Below the pieces are notes generated by a model. It was not told where the DNA came from. It saw only the letters and a program-made list of their open reading frames with translations, and made no database searches. A stretch of DNA of 20,086 nt from a virus: the IMG/VR virus record IMGVR_UViG_3300029309_000442, positions 1-20,086 of that record; one strand, written 5' to 3'. Below are positions 12,528 through 19,060 of the stretch, in pieces. The position numbers and the translations under genes were made by a program. Each line of letters starts with the position of its first letter. The first letter of the stretch is position 1.

Positions 12528-12838
12528 TGAATAATGAAGATTTAAAAATAAGTATTGTAGACGTGTTAAAAAAAGTATATGACCCTGAAATACCTATTTC
12601 TATATATGATTTAGGTTTAATATATAATGTAGATATAAAAGAAAATAATAATGTTGACATTCTTATGACTCTTACTACACCACATTGTCCAGTTGCTCAA
12701 GATTTACCAAAGCAAATAGAAGATGAAGTGGCAAAGTTAGAAGAGGTTAATATAGTCAGAGTTGGTATTACTTGGGACCCACCTTGGACACAAGATATGA
12801 TTTCAGAGAGTGGTAAACTAGAATTAGGATTAATATAA
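12527..12838 (+). CDS. DUF59/MIP18 family protein (SufT/PaaD-like Fe-S assembly factor)
   Basis: Matches the DUF59 pattern throughout: KKVYDPEIPISIYDLGLIY (about 15-33), LMTLTTPHCPVAQDLP (about 46-61, with the conserved cysteine C54), then VRVGITWDPPWTQDMISESGKLELG. Cellular relatives help insert iron-sulfur clusters. Of 103 aa, it is a complete domain. Starts one base into the RNR stop (TAATG), so it is cotranslated with the reductase. In this window the best Fe-S client candidate is the four-cysteine exonuclease at 8837; that link is inference. Confidence 0.88.
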   Translation: MNNEDLKISIVDVLKKVYDPEIPISIYDLGLIYNVDIKENNNVDILMTLTTPHCPVAQDLPKQIEDEVAKLEEVNIVRVGITWDPPWTQDMISESGKLELGLI

Positions 12839-12961
12839 ATGACACTACTAGATATAATATGTAAATTAATAGTTAATGGTATGGCTATTTGTGTAGGATT
12901 ATGGATGCTATATGTAATACTTATGGCTATATTAAATACATTTGGTTTATTAAATATATAA
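12839..12961 (+). CDS. membrane microprotein, 40 aa
   Basis: ATG directly after the DUF59 stop. One or two hydrophobic helices fill the peptide (LIVNGMAICVGLWMLYVILM), ending ILNTFGLLNI. No ribosome-binding site is obvious apart from AGGAT near 12826-12830. It sits at the end of the RNR/DUF59 run, eight bases before the hsp20 promoter. No family recognised. Confidence 0.5.
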   Translation: MTLLDIICKLIVNGMAICVGLWMLYVILMAILNTFGLLNI

Positions 12962-12968
12962 AAAGTTC

Positions 12969-12997
12969 TTGACTTTTAAAATTAGGTGGTGTATAAT
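12969..12997 (+). promoter_or_regulatory. sigma70-like promoter of hsp20, TTGACT-17-TATAAT
   Basis: TTGACT at 12969-12974 and perfect TATAAT at 12992-12997 with the ideal 17-base spacer. It lies in one of the longest non-coding gaps of the window (12962-13057). Predicted start near 13004, at the foot of the hairpin at 13006. The first nine bases, TTGACTTTT, match the SSB promoter. Confidence 0.75.
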
Positions 12998-13005
12998 TAC
13001 ATCAT

Positions 13006-13031
13006 GAGTGCCAGAAATGGACTCGTTTTTT
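13006..13031 (+). terminator. terminator-like hairpin with GAAA loop at the hsp20 transcript start
   Basis: GAGT (13006-13009) pairs with ACTC (13021-13024), and CCA (13011-13013) with TGG (13018-13020), around a GAAA tetraloop; one G (13010) bulges. It is followed by G and six Ts (13026-13031). It could terminate read-through from the RNR operon, attenuate hsp20, or, lying within a few bases of the predicted RNA 5' end, protect the hsp20 mRNA. The hsp20 ribosome-binding site AAGGAG is at 13044-13049, beyond the hairpin. Confidence 0.55.
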
Positions 13032-13057
13032 AACTTGCTTAATAAGGAGATAAATAT

Positions 13058-13459
13058 ATGTTTGAAGTAGATACATTTGCAAGACAAGCTATTGGCTTTG
13101 ATAGATTGTTTGATGTAATGAACAACATAAGAGGGACAGATACAAACTATCCACCTTATGATATTATAAAAGAAGATGAAGAAACTTTTCTGATTGAGTT
13201 TGCTCTGTCAGGATTTAAAAAAGATGATTTGAATATAGTTGTAAAAGAAAATCATTTAACTATAGAAGGTGATTATGTAAGAGCAGAAGAGAGTGAATAC
13301 TTACATAAGGGTATAGCTAAAAGGTCTTTTACTAGGGACTTTGTTCTACACGATACGTTAAACGTTGAAGACGTTACATTCAACGAAGGTATATTAAGAA
13401 TAACTCTTAAACAGATTGTACCTGAAGAACAAAAACCTAAGAAGATTAAGATTAATTAA
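13058..13459 (+). CDS. small heat-shock protein (Hsp20/IbpA family)
   Basis: An ATP-independent holding chaperone. N-terminal GFDRLFDVMNNI (about 13-24) and YPPYDI (about 31-36) are typical of the IbpA type. The alpha-crystallin domain follows: FLIEFALSGFKKDDLNIVV, LTIEGDY, GIAKRSFTRDFVL, then FNEGILRITLKQIVPEEQKPKKIKIN with the conserved G-I-L-x-I pattern. At 133 aa it is full length. It has its own promoter, leader hairpin and terminator, so it is a monocistronic unit, probably strongly expressed. Hsp20 genes are common in marine cyanophages and pelagiphages, where a role in virion protein folding is suspected. Confidence 0.95.
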   Translation: MFEVDTFARQAIGFDRLFDVMNNIRGTDTNYPPYDIIKEDEETFLIEFALSGFKKDDLNIVVKENHLTIEGDYVRAEESEYLHKGIAKRSFTRDFVLHDTLNVEDVTFNEGILRITLKQIVPEEQKPKKIKIN

Positions 13460-13471
13460 GTTTATAAATTA

Positions 13472-13500
13472 GGGGGTTGAAATATACCCCCATTTTTTTT
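13472..13500 (+). terminator. intrinsic terminator after hsp20
   Basis: GGGGGT (13472-13477) and ACCCCC (13486-13491) form a perfect six-pair stem around an 8-base loop, followed by A and eight Ts (13493-13500). In this AT-rich genome a run of five Gs facing five Cs is exceptional. It lies 13 bases after the hsp20 stop and directly before the next gene's ribosome-binding site (GAGGA, 13501-13505). Confidence 0.92.
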
Positions 13501-13510
13501 GAGGAAATAT

Positions 13511-13756
13511 ATGAAAAAGTTATTAGTATTATTATTTTTTTTTACTACTGTTAGTTATTCAGGAGATAATATTTTGGATTCACTAGGTTATAGATACTAT
13601 CATGATTTAGATAATGAACATGATGGTTCAAAGTTTAGAGCTTATGCTACAAAAAATTTTTATCAAAGTAAATTAAAGTTTGCTTATGAAAGAAAAAGAA
13701 CAGGTCGTGGAGTAGAAGCAGGTACTTGGTTTATTGACCAAGAATATAAATTTTAA
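13511..13756 (+). CDS. small exported protein, 81 aa, with signal peptide
   Basis: ATG at 13511 with GAGGA at 13501-13505. The N-terminus is a classic signal peptide: MKK, hydrophobic core LLVLLFFFTTV, and a likely cleavage site at SYS-GD near residue 18. The mature part (about 62 aa) is rich in aromatic and charged residues and strand-like (YRYYHDLDNEHDGSKFRAYA; KLKFAYERKRTGRG), ending WFIDQEYKF. No cysteine. The alternating pattern and terminal Phe recall outer-membrane strand proteins, but the size is too small for a barrel. Its position before the glycan cassette suggests a cell-envelope role, for example altering the host surface. Confidence 0.7.
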   Translation: MKKLLVLLFFFTTVSYSGDNILDSLGYRYYHDLDNEHDGSKFRAYATKNFYQSKLKFAYERKRTGRGVEAGTWFIDQEYKF

Positions 13757-13766
13757 GGAAATGCAT

Positions 13767-14555
13767 ATGCTATTAAAGAAACAAATGGTAAACACAGTTT
13801 ACATAGGGTATGACCCTAAAGAACATACTGCTTATGAGGTATTAAAATTTTCATTAGAAAGAATATCTACTAAAGCTGTACGTGTTATACCTTTACGAAG
13901 AGATATACTTACTAAGATAGGTGTCTATACTAGAAAACATAATACAATTAGTGGACAAGACTATGATGAAATAGATGGTAAACCTTTTTCTACACAATTT
14001 AGTTTTAGTAGATTTTTAATACCTGCTTTAAATATGTATGAAGGATTAGCTTTGTATATGGATTCTGATATGTATATTAGAGCAGATGTATCAGAGTTAT
14101 TTGAAATATGTAATAATAATTATTATCCTATACATGTAGTTAAACATAAGTATGAACCTAAAGATAAAAAGAAAATGGATGGTAAAGAACAACATGCTTA
14201 TCCTAGAAAAAATTGGTCTAGTTTAATTATGTTTAATTGTGGTCATGAAGTAAATCAAAAACTTACACCACAAGAAGTAAATACTAGGTCAGGCAGATGG
14301 TTACATACATTTCAATGGTTACCAGATAAAGAAGCAGATATAGGTACAATACCAGAAGAGTGGAATTGGTTAGACAATCATTCATCTACAGATATAGATG
14401 CAAAGAATGTACACTTTACAACAGGTGGACCTTGGTTTAAAAATTGGGGAACTAAAAGAGACAAAGATGCACAGTATGCTATTGAATGGAGTAATGATGC
14501 TCAATGGTTACAGATGCAAGGTATACTAGATGCTAATAAGGATTACATGATATGA
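13767..14555 (+). CDS. glycosyltransferase, GT8-like
   Basis: Start 13767 has AAGGA at 13755-13759 at the right distance; 13761 is too close and 13785 lacks a site. Begins TVYIGYDPKEHTAYEVLKFSL, the nucleotide-sugar-binding opening of GT-A family 8 enzymes; YMDSDMYI (DSD at 99-101) is the metal-binding DxD motif; SSLIMFNCGH (about 151-160) and HFTTGGPWF (about 216-224) match the later conserved blocks. At 262 aa it is a single catalytic domain without membrane segment. It overlaps the next gene by 4 bases (ATGA), so they are coexpressed. The acceptor is unknown: virion protein, phage DNA or host glycan are all possible. Confidence 0.85.
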   Translation: MLLKKQMVNTVYIGYDPKEHTAYEVLKFSLERISTKAVRVIPLRRDILTKIGVYTRKHNTISGQDYDEIDGKPFSTQFSFSRFLIPALNMYEGLALYMDSDMYIRADVSELFEICNNNYYPIHVVKHKYEPKDKKKMDGKEQHAYPRKNWSSLIMFNCGHEVNQKLTPQEVNTRSGRWLHTFQWLPDKEADIGTIPEEWNWLDNHSSTDIDAKNVHFTTGGPWFKNWGTKRDKDAQYAIEWSNDAQWLQMQGILDANKDYMI

Positions 14556-16852
14556 AAATAAATTTTGTTACCTCTTTTAATGAAGATTTATATAACAGAT
14601 TTGGTAATGTATTTTTTAAATCTATACAAGAAAATTGGGAACCTAGTTTAAAAATAAAAGCTTACTATCATAACTTTCCTTTTTCTAAATATTCATTAAA
14701 TAAAAACATTGAGTATTCTAATTTAAAAGATAATAAAAAATATGTAAAGTTTTTAGAAGATAATGCTAAACATAATGGTACTGAAGATGGACAGATACCT
14801 TACAATATAAAACTTGATGCTATTAAATGGTGTCACAAAATGTTTGCACTAACAGATTATGCTTTTACTTTAACTGATAATAATAAAGAAGCAGGTTGGT
14901 TAATATGGGTTGATATTGATTCTTACACAAATAAAAGATTAACTTATAAAGAAATGTTATCTATGCTACCTGATAATGTTGATATTGTACATGGTGAAGA
15001 TATGTCTTTTATGGCATTTAATTTAAATAAAAAACCACCATTAGATTTATTATGGGATTTGCGTAGAATATATATGAATGATGAACTTACTAGCTATAGA
15101 GAATGGCATGATGGTTTTGTTATTCAAAGGCTATTAAATTTATATAAAGCACATGGTTTAAAAATACATAGTATTGAAGAACAAATGTCAGAATATTTAG
15201 TGCATTTAAAAGGTGTTTCTAATTCTAATATAATACCTTTAAGAGATGCAAAAGGTAATCGTGTATTTGAATTATCTAAAGATACAGTATCACAAGATAT
15301 ATTACCTTCAAGGTATCAAAAAAATGCTGAGTTAATTAGACATTTTAAACCTAAAACTATATTAGAAGTTGGTACATGGAATGGTGGTCGTGCTATTGAG
15401 ATGGCATTAGCTGCATTTGAAAACACAGATACATTAGAGTATTATGGTTTTGATTTGTTTGAAGATGCTACAATAGAAACAGATAAAGAAGAGTTTAATG
15501 TTAAAGCTCATAATACTTTAGAAGCTGTAGAGAAAAGATTACAAGAATTTAAAGTTAAAATGAAAGAAAAAAATAAAACATTTAATTATGTTTTAACTAA
15601 AGGTAATAGTAGAGAAACATTAAAAGCTGAAAATTTATTTGAATTTTTACCTACTATAGACTATGCTTTTATAGGTGGTGGTGATAGTATACAGACAAAA
15701 CAAAGTGATTATGATTGTTTAAAACATGTACCTGTAGTTGTTATGGATAATTACTTTTCTAAAGATACAGATGGTAATGAAGTAGAAGATAAATATAAAG
15801 GTACAAATAAAGTTAAAGAAATGTTAGGTAAAAAAATAAAGAATAATATATTACCTAGTGAAGATAAAGTAAGAGAAGGTGGACATACACATTTATTATT
15901 TATATTACACAATGATAAGTTAACTTCTCCTCCTAAACATTTATTTAGTGTACCTATTAAAGTTAATCCTAGAGATTGTGTACCTAAAGATTATATTAGA
16001 GGTAATATAAGAACTAATTTTAAAAAGATTAATAAGTGGTTAGGTAAGTTTCCTTTACATGATTACAAATGTATATTAGTATCAGGTGGACCTTATATTA
16101 ATTTTGATAAATTAAAAAAATTAATTAAAGATAATCCTAATAGTAAAGTTGTTACTGTTAAACATTCTTATCCTAGATTATTAAAGCATGGTATTAAACC
16201 TTGGGCATGTGTTGTATTAGACCCTAGACCTATTACAGGTAAAAGTACACATGGTATAATAAGAAAAGATTTATTTAAAACTATAGACCCTAGTACAAAA
16301 TTCTTTGTTGCTTCTATGACTGACCCTTCTGTTACTGATTATTTAATAGAAAAGAAAGCAAATATATGGGGATGGCACGCATTTACAGAATCATTACGTG
16401 ACCCTGAAGAACAAAAAAAAGGTATACAAAATAATCAAGTTACCTTAAATAAAGATTTAGGTTTACCAGAAGGCACTACATTAATAACAGGTGGTACTTG
16501 TGCAGCTATGAGAGCTATAGGTATTATGCATACTATGGGTTTTCGTTTCTTTGATTTATTTGGTTTTGATTCTAACATGGAAGAACCTAGTGAAGAACAA
16601 AAGAAAGAAACTACAGGTGCAGAAGATGAACAACCTAGACCTAAATACTTTAAGGTATCTGTTAATAAACAAGAGTTTTGGACAACAGGTGAGTTACTTG
16701 CTTTAGCACAAGATTGTGAAAAGTATTTTAACGAATCACCTATGGAGATGGATATTAATTTTCATGGTGAAAATACATTAGTGTCTGCATTATGGCAGTT
16801 ATCTGCTAGATATACACAAAAGCAACAATCTTTTAAAGGAGACTTAGTATGA
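14552..16852 (+). CDS. three-domain glycan enzyme: glycosyltransferase + methyltransferase + DUF115/MptE-like
   Basis: Residues 1 to about 225: GT-A-like domain with YNIKLDAIKWCHKMFAL and the DxD motif WVDIDSY (D121, D123), DGFVIQRLL. About 255-455: class I SAM methyltransferase with ILEVGTWNGGRAIEMA (motif I, 270-285), YYGFDLF (about 297-303), a YAFIGGGD strand (371-378) and VVVMDNYF (396-402). About 495-760: DUF115/MptE-like Rossmann fold as in Maf flagellin glycosyltransferases: CILVSGGPYINF (507-518), HGIKPWACVVLDPRP (546-560), TLITGGTCAAMRAIGIMH (643-660) and FDLFGFDSN (667-675). The 766-aa length equals three full domains, so this looks like a real fusion. Probably builds and methylates a sugar on one target; the target is unknown. 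Confidence 0.75.
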   Translation: MKINFVTSFNEDLYNRFGNVFFKSIQENWEPSLKIKAYYHNFPFSKYSLNKNIEYSNLKDNKKYVKFLEDNAKHNGTEDGQIPYNIKLDAIKWCHKMFALTDYAFTLTDNNKEAGWLIWVDIDSYTNKRLTYKEMLSMLPDNVDIVHGEDMSFMAFNLNKKPPLDLLWDLRRIYMNDELTSYREWHDGFVIQRLLNLYKAHGLKIHSIEEQMSEYLVHLKGVSNSNIIPLRDAKGNRVFELSKDTVSQDILPSRYQKNAELIRHFKPKTILEVGTWNGGRAIEMALAAFENTDTLEYYGFDLFEDATIETDKEEFNVKAHNTLEAVEKRLQEFKVKMKEKNKTFNYVLTKGNSRETLKAENLFEFLPTIDYAFIGGGDSIQTKQSDYDCLKHVPVVVMDNYFSKDTDGNEVEDKYKGTNKVKEMLGKKIKNNILPSEDKVREGGHTHLLFILHNDKLTSPPKHLFSVPIKVNPRDCVPKDYIRGNIRTNFKKINKWLGKFPLHDYKCILVSGGPYINFDKLKKLIKDNPNSKVVTVKHSYPRLLKHGIKPWACVVLDPRPITGKSTHGIIRKDLFKTIDPSTKFFVASMTDPSVTDYLIEKKANIWGWHAFTESLRDPEEQKKGIQNNQVTLNKDLGLPEGTTLITGGTCAAMRAIGIMHTMGFRFFDLFGFDSNMEEPSEEQKKETTGAEDEQPRPKYFKVSVNKQEFWTTGELLALAQDCEKYFNESPMEMDINFHGENTLVSALWQLSARYTQKQQSFKGDLV

Positions 16853-17460
16853 TGTTAAAACCATCAGAAGATTATTATGAACTACTAGACTCTTATAAAA
16901 AATTACATAAAGAAGAAGGTAAATTTAGAGGTATAAGTTTAATACCTCTTGTTCCTACATTAATGAATATTGTAAAAGAAAATAAATGTAAAACATTATT
17001 AGATTATGGTTGTGGTAAAGCAGTTCCTTACATGAAAAGAAAATGTAAAGAATTAGGAATAAGAAAACCTATTCAAGAATTATGTAACTTAGATTCATTT
17101 GATTTATATGACCCTGCTTATCCTAAATATAATAAATTACCTAATAAAAAATATGATATTGTTATATGCACAGATGTTATGGAGCATATAGCAGAACAAG
17201 ATATAGATTGGGTATTAACAGAGATATTATCTCATAGTAAAAAAACAGTATTCTTAAATATATCTTGTCAACCTGCACTTAAACATTTTAAAGAAGGTAA
17301 ATTTAAAGGAAAGAATGTACATGTGTCTGTGTTTAATGGTCATTGGTGGTCAGCTAAAGTAAAAAATATTTGGAATAATTTTAAACATTTAAAAATATAT
17401 ATGGTTTGTGTGGGTAAAGATTATACTCATGTTGACTGTATAAAAAAGGAGGAAGAATAA
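16849..17460 (+). CDS. SAM-dependent methyltransferase, 203 aa
   Basis: Class I methyltransferase: motif I TLLDYGCGKAVPY (about 49-61), an acidic post-I strand (SFDLYDPAYP), and KYDIVICTDVMEHI (about 102-115), the DxxEHI pattern of small-molecule and sugar methyltransferases. Start 16849, with AAGGAG at 16836-16841; a second ATG follows directly at 16852. Overlaps the fusion gene by 4 bases, so it belongs to the same transcript. The AGGAGG in its last codons (17448-17453) serves the holin gene. Confidence 0.85.
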   Translation: MMLKPSEDYYELLDSYKKLHKEEGKFRGISLIPLVPTLMNIVKENKCKTLLDYGCGKAVPYMKRKCKELGIRKPIQELCNLDSFDLYDPAYPKYNKLPNKKYDIVICTDVMEHIAEQDIDWVLTEILSHSKKTVFLNISCQPALKHFKEGKFKGKNVHVSVFNGHWWSAKVKNIWNNFKHLKIYMVCVGKDYTHVDCIKKEEE

Positions 17461-17867
17461 TGGCTTTAACAGCTTTAATAGGACCTGCTAGTAAATTACT
17501 TGGCAAGTTTATAAAAGATAAAGATAAGCAAATGCAACTTGCTCATGACCTGTCTACTATGGCAGAGAAACATGCACAAGAATTAGCTAAATCACAAATA
17601 GAAGTAAACAAAGAACAAGCTAAACATCCTAGTTTATTTGTTTCAGGAGCACGTCCTGCAATAATGTGGGTCTGTTGCCTAGGACTACTATGGCAGTTCT
17701 TCATAGGTCCAATTTTAACATGGGCTACAGGTATATGGATGCCTGATGTAGTACCTCCACAGCTAGAAGTAGAGGGATTAATTACATTAGTAATGTCTTT
17801 ATTAGGATTAGGAGCAATGAGGTCTTTTGAAAAATCAAAAAATGTAGCAAGAGATAATTTAAAGTGA
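17460..17867 (+). CDS. holin, 3TM GTA/phage type
   Basis: Makes the inner-membrane lesion that ends infection. Residues 1-60 form an amphipathic, charged region (KLLGKFIKDKDKQMQLAHDL and on); then HPSLFVSGARPAIMWVCCLGLLWQFFIGPIL (split here for length: the helix runs about 66-88), and a second hydrophobic block 105-121 (GLITLVMSLLGLGAM). ARPAIMW and the short acidic tail fit the 3TM holin family first described for gene-transfer agents. Starts one base into the preceding stop, with AGGAGG at 17448-17453. The endolysin is on the opposite strand about 1.6 kb away. Confidence 0.82.
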   Translation: MALTALIGPASKLLGKFIKDKDKQMQLAHDLSTMAEKHAQELAKSQIEVNKEQAKHPSLFVSGARPAIMWVCCLGLLWQFFIGPILTWATGIWMPDVVPPQLEVEGLITLVMSLLGLGAMRSFEKSKNVARDNLK

Positions 17868-18067
17868 CAACAGTATTTTTATTAGTTATCTATCTTGGAC
17901 AAGCACAGCAAGAAAGTAACATGATTTTTGCAGATATTAATAGATGTAAATATTTTGCAAAAACATTAATGAGACAACCTGCTGTACCTGGTGGTGCTAG
18001 ATATAAAGCTATATGTAAACCTATAGAGGTAGATGCTAATAACCCTAATGTAAGGATATACAGATGA
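17864..18067 (+). CDS. small exported protein, 67 aa, GTG start
   Basis: GTG at 17864 overlaps the holin stop (GTGA). The N-terminus TTVFLLVIYLGQAQQ is a short hydrophobic signal or anchor with a possible cleavage after GQA. The mature part has two cysteines (RCKY, AICKP) that could form a disulfide, and ends NNPNVRIYR. Located next to the holin, so a lysis accessory or periplasmic role is plausible, but no spanin signature (lipobox) is present. The start lacks an obvious ribosome-binding site and relies on overlap with the holin gene. Confidence 0.6.
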   Translation: MTTVFLLVIYLGQAQQESNMIFADINRCKYFAKTLMRQPAVPGGARYKAICKPIEVDANNPNVRIYR

Positions 18068-18189
18068 ATTTTTTAAAATATATTTATTATAAAATAAGGA
18101 GTATAGAAGCTATGTATATAGAATTATTTATTTATGCAGTTATAACTGGTTTAGTTGCAGGTGGTTTTCATTGGATTGTAGGTGGTTAA
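18064..18189 (+). CDS. small membrane protein, 41 aa (or 25 aa from 18112)
   Basis: ATG at 18064 overlaps the previous stop (ATGA). An internal in-frame ATG at 18112 has AAGGAG at 18096-18101, so the shorter form may be the true or main one. Both contain the hydrophobic helix ELFIYAVITGLVAGGFHWIV and end VGG. The glycines recall small pore-forming or antiholin-like peptides, though nothing proves it. It lies between the holin region and the terminase gene. Confidence 0.5.
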   Translation: MNFLKYIYYKIRSIEAMYIELFIYAVITGLVAGGFHWIVGG

Positions 18190-18678
18190 ATGGCATTAAA
18201 AGAAAAGTATGAGAAGTTTGCACAAGGTATGGTTATTCATAACAATGCTACAGAAGCAGCTAGATATGCAGGATATACAGCAAACTCTTCTCATGCATTA
18301 GCTAATACAGGATTTAGATTAAAAAACTTACCTGAGATAAAAGATAGAATAAAAGAATTAGAAGATAATCTTGAAACTAATGTTGATGTTATTACTGAGA
18401 TAGAAAGACAATATGAGTTTGCAAAAACTAATGGACATACTAATAGTGCTATTAAAGCTTTAGAATTATTATCTAAGATAAGAGGAGCAAAGAGTGATAA
18501 AGAAGTGGATACTTCTCCTGAAGGATTAGAAAAAAATATAATTAATTCACTTAATATATTAGGTAAAAAGAAAGTAGAAAGTATACTTAGTAAATGTGAT
18601 TTTACTTTACAATTAAAATTAAATACAGAACAAAGCCAACAGCACCAAGAAAAAATATCAGAAGAACTCCAAGAATAA
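18190..18678 (+). CDS. terminase small subunit
   Basis: Recognises phage DNA for packaging. The N-terminal helix-turn-helix is clear: NNATEAARYAGYTANSSHAL (about 18-37) followed by ANTGFRLKNLPEIKDRIKEL, the standard layout of Terminase_2 proteins. A central helix (EIERQYEFAKTNGHTNSAIK) is the oligomerisation region and the C-terminus is polar (EQSQQHQEKISEELQE). Length 162 aa is typical. ATG follows the preceding TAA directly (TAAATG). The large subunit is not in the window. The last 77 bases overlap a minus-strand gene tail-to-tail. Confidence 0.88.
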   Translation: MALKEKYEKFAQGMVIHNNATEAARYAGYTANSSHALANTGFRLKNLPEIKDRIKELEDNLETNVDVITEIERQYEFAKTNGHTNSAIKALELLSKIRGAKSDKEVDTSPEGLEKNIINSLNILGKKKVESILSKCDFTLQLKLNTEQSQQHQEKISEELQE

Positions 18679-19051
18679 TATTCTCTATCATTTGTGCTTG
18701 TTTTCTTTTAGCTTCTTCCAGAGCTTCTTTCTTTTTCTTTCTTATCTGTGCTTGTATTCTAAGCACTTCATTCCATGCATTAGGACCATGAGATAGATTT
18801 ACAAAGTTACGTAAATCATTTTCCATTTGTTGTGCTTGTTTTAAAGCAGCAAAAGATTCTAAAGCTTCCTCTTCAACAGAACCAAAAGACCTACCTTTTG
18901 CTTTATTATGACCTTCTTTAACCTCTTGAATAGCACCCATCCATCTACCAAGGTCTTTGGACATACTCTCAATTTCTTTCCCAACTTGAAATCCTTTTTT
19001 AATTGCATTATATGCAGTTGTAGCAACACCAATAGCTGATATAGGGTCCAC
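18602..19051 (-). CDS. tail-anchored coiled-coil membrane protein, 149 aa
   Basis: GTG start at 19051 on the minus strand with AAGGAG five bases upstream. N-terminus DPISAIGVATTAYNAIKKGF with ESMSKDLGRWMGAI is a pattern I know from hypothetical proteins near the internal-virion and lysis genes of T4-like cyanophages and pelagiphages. Then a charged helical region (about 60-120, KKKKEALEEAKRKQAQM) and a C-terminal transmembrane helix (123-148, NIILGVLLIFFLGAVGFVLY). Possibly an internal virion protein that enters the cell membrane, or an i-spanin-like lysis protein. Last of four minus-strand genes; its 3' end is antisense to the terminase gene. Confidence 0.75.
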   Translation of the reverse strand: MDPISAIGVATTAYNAIKKGFQVGKEIESMSKDLGRWMGAIQEVKEGHNKAKGRSFGSVEEEALESFAALKQAQQMENDLRNFVNLSHGPNAWNEVLRIQAQIRKKKKEALEEAKRKQAQMIENIILGVLLIFFLGAVGFVLYLILIVK

Positions 19052-19060
19052 ATCATCTCC

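Noticed and set aside
13004-13033. Nine-codon leader peptide frame (MSARNGLVF) before hsp20
   Set aside because: It begins at or next to the predicted RNA start, has no ribosome-binding site and overlaps the hairpin; there are no repeated codons for one amino acid as in classic attenuation leaders. Most likely chance.
17432-17462. TTGACT with AATAAT before the holin gene
   Set aside because: Spacing is 19 bases and the -10 is poor and overlaps the start codon; the holin is better explained as cotranscribed with the methyltransferase.
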